Shown here in pieces: positions 29,041 to 41,161 of a stretch of 64,000 nucleotides of DNA; within the stretch, counting starts at the first letter, position 1; the number at the start of each line of letters is the position of its first letter. The DNA comes from Prochlorococcus marinus str. SB (lineage in GTDB: Bacteria; Cyanobacteriota; Cyanobacteriia; PCC-6307; Cyanobiaceae), in assembly GCF_000760115.1 (NCBI RefSeq), contig NZ_JNAS01000002.1, positions 868,001-932,000 on the forward strand, written 5' to 3'. The position numbers and the translations under genes were made by a program. The notes below the pieces were generated by a model. The model saw only the letters and a list, made by a program, of their open reading frames with translations, was not told where the DNA came from and searched no databases.

Positions 29041-29322
29041 AATTTTTATTAATTATCAACTTAAACTTTATAACCAAAATCGAATTATTGCTCTATACCT
29101 TAAAGATGTACTTGCCATTGAACATATTTGACTGGCTATTATTTTCTTATGTAACATTTTTCCGGCTAATTTAGAAAGCTTAAATATAAAAATGTTTGTT
29201 TTTATTCCTTTCGTTAATAATGGGTAATTTTTTAGTTCTTACTTAAAATTGGAAGGTATTAAAGAATTTGGATCTTAATCTTGAAGAAGTTCATTATTCA
29301 GTCTTTTTTTATTTATTAATAG
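29041..29322. other. 282-base intergenic region between purB and tlyA
   Basis: A divergent promoter region. I find no RNA gene, no frame longer than about 20 codons that looks like protein, and no strong hairpin. It is very AT-rich. Confidence 0.5.
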
Positions 29323-30121
29323 ATGATTAAAAAAAGTAGATTAGACCTTTATCTTCTAAAAAGTGGTTTATGTGAAACTCGTCAAAAAGCCCAAGGTTTA
29401 ATTCTTGCTGGCAAGGTAAGAGATATTAATGGAAAAGTATGGGATAAACCTGGACAACAAGTAATAATTGGATCTGAATTTTTTATTGATTCCGAACCTA
29501 TGTTTGTTTCAAGGGGTGGCGAAAAATTAATGGAGGCATTTAATAAACTTGAAATTAAAGTAAAAGATAAAATATGTATTGACGCAGGAATCTCTACCGG
29601 GGGATTTACTGATTGCTTATTGCAACAAGGAGCAAAGTTAGTTTATGGGATAGATGTTGGTTATGGGCAGACTGCATGGAAGATTAGAAATAACCCAAAA
29701 GTCATACTTTTTGAACGAACTAATATTCGAAATTTAAAACCTAATGATCTTTTATCTAGAAGTAATGAATTACCAAATTTTGCGGTTGCTGATTTGTCTT
29801 TTATTTCATTAAAATTAGTTTTTAAATCAATTGGTAATTTATTAAAAGGTGATTGTATTGAGGGAATATTTTTAATTAAACCCCAATTTGAGGTGGGTAA
29901 AGATAAAGTCAGTAAAGGAGGCGTTGTTCGCAATCCTAAATTCCATACTGAAGCTATAGAGTCTGTAATTTATGCTGCTAACAATTTCCAATGGAATATA
30001 AAGAATTTGATAGCTTCTCCTCTAGTAGGTCCTGCTGGAAATCATGAATATTTAGCTTGGATGACCTTAGGAAGTCAATCAAATAAAAGGATTAATAGTG
30101 AATATATACAAAATTTAGTAA

Positions 30122-30135
<14 letters not shown>
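29323..30135 (+). CDS. tlyA: TlyA-family rRNA methyltransferase
   Basis: An N-terminal S4 RNA-binding domain (SRLDLYLLKSGLCETRQKAQ, residues 4-60) is followed by an FtsJ-like SAM methyltransferase domain with DAGISTGGFTDCLLQ as the SAM motif and ADLSFISLK and KPQFEVG later. TlyA enzymes 2'-O-methylate ribosomal RNA; older annotation calls them hemolysin A. 270 residues is normal. The stop lies inside a hairpin shared with the convergent glnB end, 1 base away. Confidence 0.93.
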
Positions 30136-30499
<364 letters not shown>

Positions 30500-30745
30500 T
30501 TAATCGTTTTTTGGGAAAACATCCAACATTGAAATATCAGAAAAACATTTAATATCAAGGCCTGCACTCGTGGCGTCTTCAATTAATAATTGGGAATTTT
30601 CTTCAGAGATTATAACTGTACTATTTGACAGTGATTCCCACTGATCATTCTCAAAATGTGTTTGAAGCCATAACATTCCAATTGCGCTTTTTGGTTGAAG
30701 GGATTTATTTAAATTGTTATCGATAGTTATTAAACAAATGTCCAT
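30500..30745 (-). CDS. Conserved hypothetical protein upstream of glnB
   Basis: An 81-residue soluble, acidic protein (MDICLITIDNNLNKSLQPKS). It has an alternating hydrophobic pattern but no motif I recognise and no membrane segment. It precedes glnB by 24 bases on the same strand, so it probably shares the glnB transcript. Its only possible promoter region is the 189-base gap shared with queF. Confidence 0.72.
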   Translation of the reverse strand: MDICLITIDNNLNKSLQPKSAIGMLWLQTHFENDQWESLSNSTVIISEENSQLLIEDATSAGLDIKCFSDISMLDVFPKND

Positions 30746-30934
30746 TAATTTTTAATTGAACTAAACACATATAACCCTTTTAACTGACATTATGAATGTT
30801 GCTATTGATACAAAAATAAGATTTAACAGCTTTTGACATAGTCAATTGTAATACTTAGATTTGTTGATACTTTTGCGAATTTATATCATTGTATATAGTT
30901 TTTATATAGGTTTAGTAAAAAAGTTCTACTGAAA

Positions 30935-31345
30935 ATGAGTACAGCTAAATTAGAAGATACAACTCAAAGACCGCTATATGGTGAAAGAATTATTGAAGAA
31001 TCAAAAATAATTTGTTTCGATAATCCAAACAAGAAAAGAATTTATGAAATTTCTATTCAGTTGCCTGAATTTACATGTAAGTGCCCCTTTTCTGGTTATC
31101 CAGATTTTGCAAAGCTAAATATTATTTATCAACCTAATTTGAAAGTTTATGAGTTGAAGTCTTTAAAGCTTTATATTAATAATTTTAGGGATATAAAAAT
31201 ATCACATGAGGAAGTTGTGAATAGAATTATGGATGATTTAGTGAATGAAGGTTCACCTCACTGGATACATTTAAATGCTGCATTTAACCCAAGAGGGAAT
31301 GTTTCTATGCAGTTAGATATTTTTAGTGGGCAGAAAAGAAATTAA
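30935..31345 (+). CDS. queF: NADPH-dependent 7-cyano-7-deazaguanine reductase
   Basis: Reduces preQ0 to preQ1 in queuosine synthesis for tRNA wobble modification. The catalytic Cys is in [11 protein letters not shown], and the QueF motif appears as [15 protein letters not shown]. The 136-residue length matches the short, type I (YkvM-like) form. The last 4 bases overlap the end of the convergent ccs1 gene. No other queuosine gene is in the window. Confidence 0.95.
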   Translation: MSTAKLEDTTQRPLYGERIIEESKIICFDNPNKKRIYEISIQLPEFTCKCPFSGYPDFAKLNIIYQPNLKVYELKSLKLYINNFRDIKISHEEVVNRIMDDLVNEGSPHWIHLNAAFNPRGNVSMQLDIFSGQKRN

Positions 31346-32628
31346 AAATTTTTTATTTCATCTGATAACTTAAAAAATTCTTTTTTAAAACCAACTAGAT
31401 TTTTATTACTAAGGCCTCCAATAGATAACTTTTTTGATTCTTTATTTACCAGAATCCATAATTGGTTAGTTGGTATAAGACTTATTATTGTTCCAAAAAT
31501 TATTAAGATAAAAGAAAAATAAATAAATGGTATAGACGGATCATTTTTAATTATTAATCCACTGCTGGGGATTATTTTTTTCAGAGATACTTTTGAAGAG
31601 TTAACTTCTAAAGGATCGCCATTGATAAAGAGATTATTCCCGGAAAAATTTTCTATATTCGAAATTTTAAGTGGACCATTTTCATTATCTATTGTTAAAA
31701 GGAAATTTTTTTTAGTCTCCGATCCTAGTTCAACTAAAACTCCCCAAACTTGATTACCGATTTCTGGAATCTCCTTTAATTGTAATTGATAAAGGATATT
31801 ATCTATTTCTAAAACAACATTTGATATTGCCCAATCTGCTTGATAAATAGTTAATCCTTTAAACCTGATTGGGTGATTAACTTTGGTTGTTTTTATTTCA
31901 TTTAAATTAAGATCTTCAGAAGAAAAATTTAATTTTGAAATAAACTGTTTTGGCACACCATCACTTTCACGTTCTATAGAAAAATCGACTAATTTTACAT
32001 TCGCTTTTGAGTTTGTGCTCTCATTGACAAGATCTAAAGTTTCTCCAGGCAGTAAATATTGTTCTTTTGATTGACTTGTAAAACTTCCATATGCTGAACC
32101 TATAAGTAAGACTATTAATCCGATATGTACAACTAAAGGACCGATTTTTCCAATTAAACCCTTTCTTGCAGAAATATGACTATGAAATTTGTATGTTTTC
32201 CATCCTTTTTTTTTAAGTAATAAATCTACTTTTGCTATATGTTCTCCATCTTGATTGATTGGATAACTTGTAGTTAGTTGCAGTTTGCTAAATTTTTTTT
32301 CGCTATTATATTCAATCCATTTTAATGAAGCTTTTAATGAAGGAATTTGCCTCCTGAAACTACAAGCTGCAAGAGAAATGCAAAGAAGAATTAATGTAAA
32401 TAAAAACCAAAAGCTTGTATATATATGATCCAATTGAAGTTTTAAGACTTTTTCTCCATCTAAAAATCCAAAAATGGGAGCACTATCGAAATTATTAATA
32501 TAGAATTTATTATTACTACCTTGAGGTATAAAAGTACCTATTCCACTTGCAATAGCAATGAAGATTATCAGCGATATAGCGAATCTTAAACTTGATATTT
32601 TTAAAATAAGATTCTTAAAAATAATCAT
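31342..32628 (-). CDS. ccs1: Cytochrome c biogenesis protein Ccs1 (ResB-like)
   Basis: Membrane part of the System II haem-lyase complex that attaches haem to c-type cytochromes in the thylakoid lumen. The N-terminus begins with a membrane segment ([21 protein letters not shown]), followed by one near residue 70-90, one near residue 165-185 ([20 protein letters not shown]), a large lumenal domain, and a last helix near 365-385. This is the ResB topology. It is immediately downstream of ccdA, with no gap, so the two are one operon. Confidence 0.93.
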   Translation of the reverse strand: MIIFKNLILKISSLRFAISLIIFIAIASGIGTFIPQGSNNKFYINNFDSAPIFGFLDGEKVLKLQLDHIYTSFWFLFTLILLCISLAACSFRRQIPSLKASLKWIEYNSEKKFSKLQLTTSYPINQDGEHIAKVDLLLKKKGWKTYKFHSHISARKGLIGKIGPLVVHIGLIVLLIGSAYGSFTSQSKEQYLLPGETLDLVNESTNSKANVKLVDFSIERESDGVPKQFISKLNFSSEDLNLNEIKTTKVNHPIRFKGLTIYQADWAISNVVLEIDNILYQLQLKEIPEIGNQVWGVLVELGSETKKNFLLTIDNENGPLKISNIENFSGNNLFINGDPLEVNSSKVSLKKIIPSSGLIIKNDPSIPFIYFSFILIIFGTIISLIPTNQLWILVNKESKKLSIGGLSNKNLVGFKKEFFKLSDEIKNF

Positions 32629-33285
32629 TTAAATCCAATTTGAAAATAAATTTAATAGCCCTAGGGAAACTAAAAATATCCCACTTAAAGTCGGAATTAT
32701 TTGACTAAATTTTCTAAGAGCTAAAAATTGCTTTAAGTTTTCTGCAGTTGCTCCTGCAATGATTAATGGAGTTACTTGGCCTATCCCAAAGAAAAATAAA
32801 AAAATAATAGATATTATCGGGTTTTTAGCTTGCGATACCCAAGCCAAAAGAGTTGCCAAAACTGGAGTAATGCAAGGTGAAGAAGCTAGTCCAAAAGTAG
32901 TCCCTATGGCAAAAGGTGCTATAAATGTTGGTATTTTATCTTCAATTATTTTTATATCAGGTCCATTCGGAAATTGAAACTTTAGAATTCCTAATAAATT
33001 TAAACCCATTATTATTGCTAATAAGGCAACAAATGAAGTGTAATAAGATGGAATTTGCCCATATATTTTACCTAAGAATCCACTCGCAGCCCCCAGTGCA
33101 ACAAGCGAAAAAACTACACCTCCTGAAAAACTAATAATTTTAAATTTATTTTTCTCTGTTCCGCCTATATAAGCAATAGTCACTGGCAGTAATGATAATG
33201 AACATGGCCCAAGACTTGTTAAAAGTCCTGCGCTGAAAACCAAAAATATAGTAAATGGACCAGGACTATTAAGACCATTCTGCAT
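32629..33285 (-). CDS. ccdA: Thiol-disulfide transport protein CcdA
   Basis: Polytopic membrane protein that carries reducing equivalents across the thylakoid membrane to keep the haem-binding cysteines of apocytochrome c reduced. The redox Cys pair is visible: Cys in LGPCSLSLLP near residue 27 and Cys in SSPCITPVLATLL near residue 137. About six hydrophobic segments fill the 218 residues. It abuts ccs1 downstream. Confidence 0.94.
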   Translation of the reverse strand: MQNGLNSPGPFTIFLVFSAGLLTSLGPCSLSLLPVTIAYIGGTEKNKFKIISFSGGVVFSLVALGAASGFLGKIYGQIPSYYTSFVALLAIIMGLNLLGILKFQFPNGPDIKIIEDKIPTFIAPFAIGTTFGLASSPCITPVLATLLAWVSQAKNPIISIIFLFFFGIGQVTPLIIAGATAENLKQFLALRKFSQIIPTLSGIFLVSLGLLNLFSNWI

Positions 33286-33367
33286 AAGCAGATTACCCTT
33301 TTGAGATAATTCTGAAATAACTAAATTAAATGATTCGATAGCTTGAATTTAATCCTTTAAATTCTAA

Positions 33368-34603
33368 CTAATTAAGAGTCTTTCGTGTACTAATCATTCC
33401 AATGAATCCTGTTGACTCTAATGAACATCTAACTAGCATCCCTGCAATAAAAAAAGACGCTATTAATGAATTGCCACCATAACTAATGAAAGGTAGTGGT
33501 AACCCTGTAGTAGGCATTGAACCTGTTGCTACAGCAATATGCATTATTGATTGACCTGTCAACAACACACCACATCCCATAGCAACTAATTTTGTATAAT
33601 TGTTCCTGCACTTAAGACTAATTCTTAGGCTTACATAAGAGAATAATGCTAAAAATCCTAAGAATAAAGTACACCCCAATAAACCAAATTCTTCCGCAAA
33701 AATTGCAAAAATAAAATCTGTATACATGAACGGCAGATATTGTAATTTTTGTATCGACAGTCCAAAACCTTGACCAAATAGACCACCTGAACCTATAGCT
33801 AATAAACTTTGAACCAATTGAAATCCATTTTCTTGTTGATCTTTCCAAGGATTTATAAATGAAGTAACTCTCAGTTTTTGATATTCGTTATTAAGGATGC
33901 TGATACATCCAGTAATTAATCCCATTGAAGCAAATGAGCAAAGAGAGCTAAGTTTTACTTCTCCACATAAACCCATTACCCAAAGAAGAATTCCAGTTAA
34001 TGATGCAGTACTTAAATTAGGCTGTTTAAGTATTAAAAAAATTAATAAACCAAAGGTTATAATTGAAATTAATTTTTTATCATTCTTTACTAGATTCCAA
34101 TGTGCGAAAAGATTAGAAGCTTCTAGAATTAAAAAAGGTTTAATTAATTCAGATGGCTGGAGACGTAAATTGCCAAGCACTAGCCATCTTGAAGATCCAT
34201 TAACTGTAATTCCAGTAAGATTGGTAAGTAAAATCAAAAAGAATAAAATATAAAAAATAATTCTTGAAAACTTTAAAAGATTTCTAATGTCTGTATTAAG
34301 TACGAAATAAAATAAACCAATTCCGGGAATTGTCCAAATGATTTGTTTTTTCAAGAAGTAAGCCCAATTTCCCATTTCCCTACTAGCCACCCACCAACTT
34401 GATGATCCTAGTATGCATATTCCTAATATTGACCAAATGCCAATGATGACAATGAGGATTTTTGCTTCATAAGGCCATATCGACCAAGGTAAGGGAAATA
34501 TAGACTCTGTTAAATTGCTGAAATTTTTTTTGTAATTAGAACTAAAGGTTTTTTTTCTTTTAGAAATTCTTTTATATTTTATTTTTTCTTGACTTATCTC
34601 CAA
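33368..34603 (-). CDS. ftsW: Cell division glycosyltransferase FtsW
   Basis: SEDS-family membrane protein that polymerises septal peptidoglycan at division. The signature LPLPFISYGGNSLIASF lies at the C-terminal end, and RPSE-like LRLQPSELIKPFLI is in the middle. About ten membrane segments follow a basic cytoplasmic arm of roughly 45 residues. 411 residues. FtsW is favoured over RodA because of the arm and overall length, but the two paralogues are close. It is upstream of ccdA on the same strand with an 82-base gap. Confidence 0.9.
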   Translation of the reverse strand: MEISQEKIKYKRISKRKKTFSSNYKKNFSNLTESIFPLPWSIWPYEAKILIVIIGIWSILGICILGSSSWWVASREMGNWAYFLKKQIIWTIPGIGLFYFVLNTDIRNLLKFSRIIFYILFFLILLTNLTGITVNGSSRWLVLGNLRLQPSELIKPFLILEASNLFAHWNLVKNDKKLISIITFGLLIFLILKQPNLSTASLTGILLWVMGLCGEVKLSSLCSFASMGLITGCISILNNEYQKLRVTSFINPWKDQQENGFQLVQSLLAIGSGGLFGQGFGLSIQKLQYLPFMYTDFIFAIFAEEFGLLGCTLFLGFLALFSYVSLRISLKCRNNYTKLVAMGCGVLLTGQSIMHIAVATGSMPTTGLPLPFISYGGNSLIASFFIAGMLVRCSLESTGFIGMISTRKTLN

Positions 34604-34869
34604 TTTTTTAGATGTATATTTACTATTGAGACGTTTAATTGAGATTTTGCCAAGTCTTTTATTAAGGTATTAAAGTGTTAAAGCAATTCAAAAGATGACT
34701 TTTCATAAATTTTATTTTTGAAGAATAAAGTAAAAAATGGCCTACAGATTCATTATAAATCTTAAGAATTAATTTTTTATAAAAAAAAACTAGCTAAAAG
34801 GGACCTCTCCGTGATAGATTCCGTGAGTTTATATACTTACTTAAAACCATTCAGAGGGGTTTCTAAACT
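34604..34869 (+). promoter_or_regulatory. Upstream region of the ATP synthase operon
   Basis: A 266-base gap that should drive atp1 and ftsW in opposite directions. Notable are two copies of TCCGTGA at 34808 and 34820, about one helical turn apart, and a Shine-Dalgarno AGAGGGG at 34853-34859, ten bases before the atp1 ATG. CCTCT at 34804 could pair with AGAGG of that site. No frame here looks like protein. Confidence 0.45.
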
Positions 34870-35346
34870 ATGTTCACATCAGTGGACTCAAATAGAAAAA
34901 AACTTGAGCATCCTTCTAATGAGAATGTTCAATTTCCTCAATCCCTGAATAATTCGATCATTAAAGAAAGTAAATCTGGCATTGCCAATCAAATAGATCA
35001 TTTGCTTTCCCAAAATGATGAATACACAAAATTGCAATTAACAATTTTTGGAATTACTTTTATTGTTTCAATTTTATTAGCATCAATAACAGGAATTTTT
35101 CTAGGCTTTACTTTTGGTTTTAGTATTTTTATAGGTGCAATTGCCGGAATTTTTTACCTTCGTTTGCTTGCCAAAAGTATAGGGAAACTTGGTAAAGAAT
35201 CATCAGGTGTATCAAAATTGCAACTATTAGTTCCAGTTTGTCTCTTTATTTTTGCGAGCAAGCTAGGATATTTGGATATTTTTCCTGCAATGATAGGTTT
35301 TTTTATTTATAAGCCTTCACTCATTCTTTATTTTTCACGTTCTTAA
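34870..35346 (+). CDS. atp1: ATP synthase protein I (assembly factor)
   Basis: Small membrane protein that heads many atp operons and is thought to help assemble the c-ring. The 158 residues have a polar N-terminal arm of about 50, then hydrophobic segments at roughly 57-78, 81-96 and 118-150. The family is poorly conserved, so placement as the first gene before atpB is the main evidence. A strong Shine-Dalgarno precedes its ATG. Confidence 0.85.
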   Translation: MFTSVDSNRKKLEHPSNENVQFPQSLNNSIIKESKSGIANQIDHLLSQNDEYTKLQLTIFGITFIVSILLASITGIFLGFTFGFSIFIGAIAGIFYLRLLAKSIGKLGKESSGVSKLQLLVPVCLFIFASKLGYLDIFPAMIGFFIYKPSLILYFSRS

Positions 35347-35369
35347 GTAAATTTTTTTATTCAAAACAA

Positions 35370-36095
35370 ATGTTTTTTAATTCCTTGCTAACAAATTTTG
35401 CAGCATTAGAAGTTGGTCAACATCTTTATTGGCAAATTGGAAATATCAGACTTCATGGGCAGGTATTTTTAACATCTTGGATTTTATTAGGAGCGTTATT
35501 AGTTTTTATTTCTTTAGGAACTAAAAAAATGGAAAATGATCCTAAAGGCCTTCAAAATCTGCTTGAGTTCCTCTGGGATTACATAAGAGATCTTGCTAGG
35601 ACGCAAATAGGTGAAAAAGTTTATAGAGATTGGATGCCATTTATAGGGACTTTATTTTTATTCGTCTTTGTTAGTAATTGGGGAGGGGCTTTAATTCCTT
35701 GGAGATTGATTAAGTTACCAAGTGGAGAATTAGGAGCACCTACTGCAGATATCAATACAACTATAGCCTTGGCTTTACTGGTTTCACTTTCTTATTTCTA
35801 TGCAGGTTTAAGCAATAAGGGTTGGAGATACTTCGAATACTATGTTCACCCAACTCCGATTATGCTTCCTTTCAAAATTCTAGAGGACTTTACGAAACCA
35901 TTATCACTTTCTTTCAGGCTATTTGGAAATATTTTGGCTGATGAACTTGTTGTTGGAGTTCTAGTCTTTTTAGTTCCGCTAATTCTCCCAATACCTGTTA
36001 TGTTCCTAGGATTATTTACTAGTGCAATTCAGGCATTGATTTTTGCAACTTTAGCAGCTTACTACATTGGAGAAGCTGTTGAAGAACATCATTAG
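35370..36095 (+). CDS. atpB: ATP synthase subunit a
   Basis: Stator subunit of F0 that forms the two proton half-channels beside the c-ring (also called atpI in plastid nomenclature). The essential Arg lies in [31 protein letters not shown]-like [16 protein letters not shown] closes the protein. 241 residues, five to six membrane segments. A structured 164-base gap follows before atpE. Confidence 0.97.
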   Translation: MFFNSLLTNFAALEVGQHLYWQIGNIRLHGQVFLTSWILLGALLVFISLGTKKMENDPKGLQNLLEFLWDYIRDLARTQIGEKVYRDWMPFIGTLFLFVFVSNWGGALIPWRLIKLPSGELGAPTADINTTIALALLVSLSYFYAGLSNKGWRYFEYYVHPTPIMLPFKILEDFTKPLSLSFRLFGNILADELVVGVLVFLVPLILPIPVMFLGLFTSAIQALIFATLAAYYIGEAVEEHH

Positions 36096-36128
36096 CTGTT
36101 TTCTGATACATTCAGACGCTTTTACAAA

Positions 36129-36182
36129 GGGTCTGTAATCTGGCAAAATATCTAATCGCGTAGGTCTGAAAATATCAGACCC
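36129..36182 (+). promoter_or_regulatory. Hairpins with competing partners between atpB and atpE
   Basis: GGTCTGA (36163-36169), loop AAATA, TCAGACC (36175-36181) is a perfect 7-bp stem. GGGTCTG at 36129-36135 is an equally perfect partner for CAGACCC at 36176-36182, so two folds exclude each other. A further CAGAC near 36113 can pair with the upstream GTCTG. There is no T run, so this is unlikely to be a simple terminator; an RNA processing or stability element that raises c-subunit output is possible. Confidence 0.45.
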
Positions 36183-36241
36183 ATTCTTAAAACAAAGGAT
36201 GTCCAAGCGTGTATGACAACAAAGATTATCACAAGTATTAA

Positions 36242-36505
<264 letters not shown>

Positions 36506-36573
36506 AAGTTAATATTGCTTCTAATTCTTATTAGCAATATTTAAATTTAATTTTTTAACTTCAACTGAATCAT

Positions 36574-37035
36574 ATGTTGGCCTTTAATTTTTTTGGTGCT
36601 ACAGAAGGTGGATTATTCGATATAAATGCCACTTTGCCACTAATGGCAATACAAGTAGTTGCGCTTACTTACATATTAAATTCTCTCTTTTTTAAGCCTG
36701 TTGGCAAAGTTGTAGAAAAAAGAGAAAAGTTTGTAAGTAATAATATTATTGAGGCCAAAAATAAACTTTCTGAGGTTAAAAAATTAGAAGCTGATTTATT
36801 AACCCAGCTTCAAAGTGCTCGTACAGAAGCCCAAAGAATTGTGAGCGAAGCTGAAAATGAGTCTGACAAGCTTTATAAAGAAGCACTAGAACTTGCTAAT
36901 AACGAAGCAAATGCTTCAAAAGAAAAGGCAAGACTAGAAATTGAAAGTCAAACGTCCGCTGCTCGTGATCAACTTTCTAAACAGGCTGATGATCTAAGCG
37001 AACTTATTGTTAATAGATTGATTCTAGAAAAATGA
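36574..37035 (+). CDS. atpF2: ATP synthase subunit b'
   Basis: One of two different peripheral-stalk subunits found in photosynthetic bacteria and plastids (also named atpG). One N-terminal membrane helix near residues 17-40 is followed by a long charged helix (about 45-150) rich in Glu, Lys and Ala that pairs with subunit b. 153 residues. It overlaps atpF by 4 bases (ATGA). Confidence 0.93.
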   Translation: MLAFNFFGATEGGLFDINATLPLMAIQVVALTYILNSLFFKPVGKVVEKREKFVSNNIIEAKNKLSEVKKLEADLLTQLQSARTEAQRIVSEAENESDKLYKEALELANNEANASKEKARLEIESQTSAARDQLSKQADDLSELIVNRLILEK

Positions 37036-37544
37036 ATTTAACTCTTTTAGCTACAGAAGGTTTTGGATTGAACTTCAATTTATTCGAAACTAATATCCTT
37101 AATTGGGCTGTAGTGGTTTTCGGTCTTTATAAATTTTTGCCTGGTTTCTTAGGTAAAATGCTTCAAAAAAGGAGAGAAGGAATCCTTCTTGAATTAAAAG
37201 ATGCTGAAGATCGACTTCTAAATGCAACTCAAGCTTTAGAAAAGGCGAATAAAGATTTATCTTTAGCAGAAGAAAAAGCTTCTCAAATAAAAGCAGATTC
37301 TATTAAAAGATCTGAATCAATCAGAATGGAAAGTGAGAAAAAAGCAATAGAGGAGATGGCACGAATTAAACAAAGTGCAATTTCTGATGAGAGCTCTGAA
37401 GCATCTAGAGCAATTTCTCAACTACGAAAAGAAGCTGTTGAACTGGCAATTAAGAAAGCTTTAGAATCTCTCCCAAATCGACTTGATAAAACAACTCAAG
37501 AAAATTTGGTAACTCAATCAATTAACAATATTGAGGTGAACTAA
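37032..37544 (+). CDS. atpF: ATP synthase subunit b
   Basis: Peripheral-stalk subunit linking the membrane sector to F1. It has a short lumenal N-terminus, one membrane helix ([20 protein letters not shown]) and then a long coiled-coil helix to residue 170. It shares 4 bases with the upstream b' gene and 1 base with the delta gene downstream (TAATG), so translation is coupled along the stalk genes. Confidence 0.95.
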   Translation: MNLTLLATEGFGLNFNLFETNILNWAVVVFGLYKFLPGFLGKMLQKRREGILLELKDAEDRLLNATQALEKANKDLSLAEEKASQIKADSIKRSESIRMESEKKAIEEMARIKQSAISDESSEASRAISQLRKEAVELAIKKALESLPNRLDKTTQENLVTQSINNIEVN

Positions 37545-38086
37545 TGCCACTTTTAAATTCAGTTACTACACCATACGCAGAGGCATTACTTCAAGTTGTA
37601 AATGAAAATTCTCAAACTGAAGAGATGGTTTCTGAGGTTAAACAACTTTTGGAATTAATAAATGATTCCCCTGAATTGGAGAAGACATTATCCTCTCCTA
37701 TTTTAGAGACAGATGCTAAGAAGAAAATCATTATTGAAATTTTTTCAAATAAGGTTAATTCTTCTTTACTGAATTTCTTAAAATTATTGGCCGATAGGCA
37801 AAGAATTGGAATCCTCACTTCAATTCTTGATAGGTTTTTAGAGATTTACCGAGAAAATAGTAATATTGCTTTGGCAACTGTTACTTCTGCAGTCGAGCTT
37901 ACTGATGAACAGAAAGGTTTAATTACCAAAAAGATCATCAATATTGCTGGAACAGAAAAATTAGAACTTGTAACTAAAATCGACCCATCTCTTATTGGTG
38001 GTTTCGTCGCCAGTGTAGGATCAAAAGTAATTGATGCTTCCCTTGCTTCACAAATTAGAAAACTTGGCTTGTCCCTTTCCAAGTAA
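37544..38086 (+). CDS. atpH: ATP synthase subunit delta
   Basis: Sits on top of F1 and joins alpha to the b/b' stalk. The N-terminal six-helix domain starts PYAEALLQVVNENSQ; the C-terminal signature LVTKIDPSLIGGFVASVGSKVID is intact in its first twenty residues. 180 residues is normal. It starts on the last base of atpF. Confidence 0.96.
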   Translation: MPLLNSVTTPYAEALLQVVNENSQTEEMVSEVKQLLELINDSPELEKTLSSPILETDAKKKIIIEIFSNKVNSSLLNFLKLLADRQRIGILTSILDRFLEIYRENSNIALATVTSAVELTDEQKGLITKKIINIAGTEKLELVTKIDPSLIGGFVASVGSKVIDASLASQIRKLGLSLSK

Positions 38087-38104
38087 CTTTTAAATCAACC
38101 TTAA

Positions 38105-39634
<1,530 letters not shown>

Positions 39635-39652
39635 ATTTATTTAGGAGATACT

Positions 39653-40603
39653 ATGGCAAATCTTAAAGAGATTAGAGATCGAATCGTTTCCGTTAAAAAT
39701 ACAAGGAAAATAACGGAGGCCATGAGACTTGTTGCAGCTGCAAAAGTTAGGAGAGCTCAAGATCAAGTTCTTAAGAGTAGACCTTTTGCAGATAAACTTG
39801 CACGGGTCTTAGAAAATATCCAATCTAGAGTTCAATTTGAGGCTGTCGACTCTCCTCTATTATCCAAGAGAGAAGTAAAAAGCATCACTTTGGTTTGCAT
39901 AACTGCAGATAGAGGTTTATGCGGTGGTTACAATACAAATATAATAAAAAAGGTAGAAATAAGATACGCAGAATTAGTCAAACAAGGGTATCAGCCAAAT
40001 TTAATTTTGGTAGGGAAAAAGGCTATTGGATATTTTCAAAATAGAAAGGATAAATATGTAATTAAAAGTTCTTTCAAAGAACTAGAACAGGTACCCACAG
40101 TCAAGGACTCTGAAGGAATAACAAATGAAATTTTAGCTGAATTTCTCTCAGAAAATTCTGATAGGGTGGAAATTATTTACACGAAATTTATCACTCTAGT
40201 CAGCTGCGCTCCTGTCGTCCAAACACTATTGCCACTTGACCCTCAAGGAATTGCTGAGGAAAACGATGAAATTTTTAGGTTGACTACAAAAGATAGTAAG
40301 TTACTTGTTGAAAAATCAAATATGGAAAAAAGTGATTCAGAGAAGTTGCCATCAGATATTGTTTTTGAACAAAGTCCTGATCAACTATTAGATTCCTTAT
40401 TACCATTATATTTACAGAATCAGGTACTAAGAGCTCTTCAAGAGTCGGCAGCTTCAGAACTTGCTTGCAGGATGACTGCTATGAATAATGCGAGTGATAA
40501 TGCTAAAGAATTAGCAAGTACTTTAAATCTAACCTATAACAAAGCTAGGCAAGCAGCTATTACTCAAGAAATATTAGAGGTTGTAGGAGGTTCTGCAGTT
40601 TAG
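39653..40603 (+). CDS. atpG: ATP synthase subunit gamma
   Basis: Central rotor shaft of F1 (named atpC in plastid nomenclature). The N-terminal helix MANLKEIRDRIVSVKNTRKI and the C-terminal ALQESAASELACRMTAMNNA helix form the shaft. ITADRGLCGGYNTN is the family signature. At 316 residues it carries the insertion of about 30-40 residues near 195-235 seen in cyanobacterial gamma; the Cys pair of plant gamma is absent from it, so no thiol switch is expected. Last gene of the cluster. Confidence 0.98.
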   Translation: MANLKEIRDRIVSVKNTRKITEAMRLVAAAKVRRAQDQVLKSRPFADKLARVLENIQSRVQFEAVDSPLLSKREVKSITLVCITADRGLCGGYNTNIIKKVEIRYAELVKQGYQPNLILVGKKAIGYFQNRKDKYVIKSSFKELEQVPTVKDSEGITNEILAEFLSENSDRVEIIYTKFITLVSCAPVVQTLLPLDPQGIAEENDEIFRLTTKDSKLLVEKSNMEKSDSEKLPSDIVFEQSPDQLLDSLLPLYLQNQVLRALQESAASELACRMTAMNNASDNAKELASTLNLTYNKARQAAITQEILEVVGGSAV

Positions 40604-40619
40604 CAATAAGATTTAGGAT

Positions 40620-40946
40620 ATGCCTGAATACAATATCAAAGTTCAATTTGAGCAAAAGACTTTTAGATTTTTATGTTCTGAAGATCAAGATATTATTTCA
40701 GCGGCAAAAATGAATGGAATAGATTTACCAAGTAGTTGTTGTTCAGGAGTTTGTACAGATTGTGCATCCATGATATTAGAAGGATCTGTAGATCAAGAAG
40801 ATGCTATGGGATTAAATGATGATTTGAGGGGAAAGGGCTTTGCACTTTTATGCGTGGCATATCCCAAGTCCGATTTGAATATTGTTATTGGTAAAGAAGT
40901 CGAAGATGATTTGTATAATGATCAATTTGGTAAATATCAAAAATGA
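40620..40946 (+). CDS. Plant-type 2Fe-2S ferredoxin
   Basis: One-electron carrier. Cys40, Cys45, Cys48 and Cys78 give the Cx4CxxCx29C spacing of plant-type ferredoxins; an extra Cys41 follows the first ligand. The 108 residues include a C-terminal extension of about 15 residues beyond the core fold. It lies 16 bases after the ATP synthase gamma gene and shares 4 bases (ATGA) with the next small gene. It is not the main photosynthetic PetF by sequence feel; partner unknown. Confidence 0.92.
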   Translation: MPEYNIKVQFEQKTFRFLCSEDQDIISAAKMNGIDLPSSCCSGVCTDCASMILEGSVDQEDAMGLNDDLRGKGFALLCVAYPKSDLNIVIGKEVEDDLYNDQFGKYQK

Positions 40947-41134
40947 AATTAAGTTCAGTTGATTACTATTTAGATTGGCCAGCTTCAATAAAAGTAAAAA
41001 ATTTAAGGGAATTCATCATTGTAAATTTAGAAAAAAAAGGTGATTTAATTCGGTGGTCAATTGTTGATATTCAAAATTCTATTGACTCTTTTGGAACAAA
41101 AAAACTTAAAATTAAAGCTGTCTTAGCTAATTAA
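40943..41134 (+). CDS. Small conserved hypothetical protein
   Basis: A 63-residue basic protein (MKLSSVDYYLDWPASIKVKN). It has no cysteine, no membrane segment and no motif I recognise. The 4-base overlap with the upstream ferredoxin gene is the best sign that it is real and translated with it. DUF3326 follows after 27 bases. Confidence 0.7.
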   Translation: MKLSSVDYYLDWPASIKVKNLREFIIVNLEKKGDLIRWSIVDIQNSIDSFGTKKLKIKAVLAN

Positions 41135-41161
41135 GAAATATAAATTGAAATATTTTTAATA

